A DNA stretch of 7,274 nt from Actinomycetales bacterium (GTDB lineage Bacteria; Actinomycetota; Actinomycetes; Actinomycetales; Cellulomonadaceae), in contig JAAYZM010000126.1 of assembly GCA_012514835.1 (NCBI GenBank), forward strand, positions 1 to 7,274. Reading direction: 5' to 3'. Numbering within the stretch: position 1 is the first letter of the stretch; every line of letters begins with the position of its first letter. Below, one piece after another: positions 6,098-7,274 of this stretch. Under the pieces are notes generated by a model that was given only the letters and a program-made list of their open reading frames with translations, was not told the DNA's origin and searched no databases. The translations under genes and the position numbers were made by a program.

Positions 6098-7257
6098 GCG
6101 CAGCGGTACTCGTCCTCGAGGACGGACGGACGTTCACCGGCCGGCCGTACGGAGCTCTCGGGCAGACGCTCGGTGAGGTCGTGTTCAACACCGGGATGTC
6201 CGGGTACCAGGAGACCCTGACGGACCCCTCGTACCACCGGCAGATCGTCGTCATGACGGCCCCCCACATCGGGAACACGGGCGTCAACGACGAGGACCCG
6301 GAGTCGGGTCGCATCTGGGTGGCCGGGTACGTGGTGCGCGACCCTGCGCGCCGCGCCTCGAACTGGCGCGCACAGCGGACCCTCGACGAGGAGCTCGAGC
6401 GCCAGGGCGTCGTGGGCCTCTCCGGCATCGACACGCGCGCCCTGACCCGCTACCTGCGCGAGCGCGGCGTCATGCGTGCCGGGATCTTCTCCGGCGACGC
6501 GCTGCTCGAGGGCGACCGCGCCGCGACGCCCGAGGAGCTGCTCGCGCGCGTCCAGGCCGCGCCGCCCATGGCGGGGGCGAACCTCGTGGACGACGTCTCG
6601 ACGGACGAGCCCTATGTCATCGAGCCCACGCCCGGTCAAGGTGCCGAGGTGACGGTCGTGGCCGTGGACCTCGGGATCAAGTCGATGACGCCCCAGCGCC
6701 TCGCCGAGCGCGGCGCCCGCGTCCACGTGGTGCCCTCACGCACCACGATCGAGCAGATCGAGGCGCTCGCGCCCGACGGCGTGTTCTTCTCCAACGGTCC
6801 CGGCGACCCGGAGGCCGCGACGCACGCCGTGGCGCTCTTGCGCGAGGTGCTCGACCGCAAGATCCCGTACTTCGGCATCTGCTTCGGCAACCAGATCCTC
6901 GGCCGGGCCCTCGGCTTCGGCACGTACAAGCTCGACTACGGCCACCGTGGCATCAACCAGCCCGTCATGGACCTGGGCACCCGCAAGGTCGAGATCACGA
7001 GCCACAACCACGGCTTCGCGGTCGACGCCCCCGTGGGCGACCCCGTCCCCGCGCCGCACGACGGCGGGCGCTACGGCCAGGTCCGCGTCTCGCACGTCAA
7101 CCTGAACGACGACGTGGTCGAGGGCCTCGAGTGCCTCGACATCCCGGCGTTCTCCGTCCAGTACCACCCGGAGGCCGCGGCCGGTCCGCACGACGCCGCC
7201 TACCTCTTCGACCGCTTCGTGTCGCTCATGCGCGACGCCCAGGGAAGGAACGCCTAG
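6094..7257 (+). CDS. carA: Carbamoyl phosphate synthase small subunit (glutaminase)
   Basis: CarA hydrolyses glutamine and passes the ammonia to CarB for carbamoyl phosphate synthesis, which feeds both pyrimidines and arginine. The 387 residues are the usual length. The N-terminal CarA-specific domain shows VVFNTGMSGYQE (29-40). The class I glutamine amidotransferase domain shows SNGPGDP (233-239), the nucleophile Cys263 in GICFGNQ, SHNHGF (303-308), and His358 with Glu360 in QYHPE, so the catalytic triad is complete. Asn at 266, where enterobacterial CarA has His (GICLGHQ), is a common actinobacterial variant and not a defect. The GTG start at 6094 overlaps the preceding stop in GTGA. A strong AAGGAGG (6083-6089) lies only four bases upstream. 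The TAG stop shares one base with the carB start. Confidence 0.98.
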   Translation: MSAAVLVLEDGRTFTGRPYGALGQTLGEVVFNTGMSGYQETLTDPSYHRQIVVMTAPHIGNTGVNDEDPESGRIWVAGYVVRDPARRASNWRAQRTLDEELERQGVVGLSGIDTRALTRYLRERGVMRAGIFSGDALLEGDRAATPEELLARVQAAPPMAGANLVDDVSTDEPYVIEPTPGQGAEVTVVAVDLGIKSMTPQRLAERGARVHVVPSRTTIEQIEALAPDGVFFSNGPGDPEAATHAVALLREVLDRKIPYFGICFGNQILGRALGFGTYKLDYGHRGINQPVMDLGTRKVEITSHNHGFAVDAPVGDPVPAPHDGGRYGQVRVSHVNLNDDVVEGLECLDIPAFSVQYHPEAAAGPHDAAYLFDRFVSLMRDAQGRNA

Positions 7258-7274
7258 TGCCGCGCCGCACCGAC
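7257..7274 (+). CDS. carB: Carbamoyl phosphate synthase large subunit, first six codons only
   Basis: A GTG at 7257-7259 shares its first G with the carA TAG and opens a frame reading MPRRTD to the window edge. MPRRTD is the standard beginning of actinobacterial CarB, and carB follows carA in this operon type. GGGAAGG (7242-7248) lies eight bases upstream as ribosome binding site. CarB would bind bicarbonate and two ATP and receive ammonia from CarA. Only the first six residues are seen, so the call rests on the start sequence and context. Confidence 0.85.

Noticed and set aside
6874..6894. Loss of a conserved His in the CarA nucleophile motif (GICFGNQ instead of GICLGHQ)
   Set aside because: Cys263, His358 and Glu360 are intact, and the FGNQ form is usual in actinobacterial CarA, so this is lineage variation rather than inactivation.

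Overview
The window looks like chromosome of a high-GC actinobacterium, probably a member of the Micrococcales. The coding regions strongly prefer G or C at third codon positions. The pyrimidine gene order pyrR-pyrB-pyrC-(membrane PH-like gene)-carA-carB is typical of Actinobacteria: Mycobacterium tuberculosis has it as Rv1379-Rv1384. The genus cannot be fixed from this sequence alone.

Layout. (1) 2-247, plus strand: the last 81 codons of a gene that begins outside the window and resembles the DUF559/AbiEi-associated nuclease-like family. (2) 248-371: a short convergent intergenic gap with a long imperfect inverted repeat, probably a bidirectional terminator. (3) 372-2570, minus strand: a 732-residue membrane protein with seven likely transmembrane helices followed by GGDEF and EAL domains, a dual-domain cyclic-di-GMP enzyme. 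(4) 2571-2744: a divergent intergenic region with a candidate promoter and a strong PyrR-binding RNA hairpin at the pyr operon ribosome binding site. (5) 2745 to the window end, plus strand: pyrR, pyrB, pyrC, a small membrane-anchored protein, carA and the first six codons of carB, all touching or overlapping.

How the genes work together. CarA and CarB make carbamoyl phosphate from glutamine, bicarbonate and ATP. PyrB joins it to aspartate, and PyrC closes the ring to dihydroorotate. PyrR senses uridine nucleotides and binds the leader RNA. The leader has no terminator/antiterminator pair. It instead has the PyrR consensus loop, whose basal stem pairs an anti-Shine-Dalgarno UCCUU with the pyrR Shine-Dalgarno AAGGA. 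This points to translational repression of pyrR, with possible knock-on effects through the tightly coupled operon.

Most of the window is a well-known operon. The items most worth a second look are the leader RNA structure, the small PH-like protein locked into the operon, the inverted repeat at 241-331, and the cyclic-di-GMP protein with an apparently lost inhibitory site. I see no clearly new multi-gene system.
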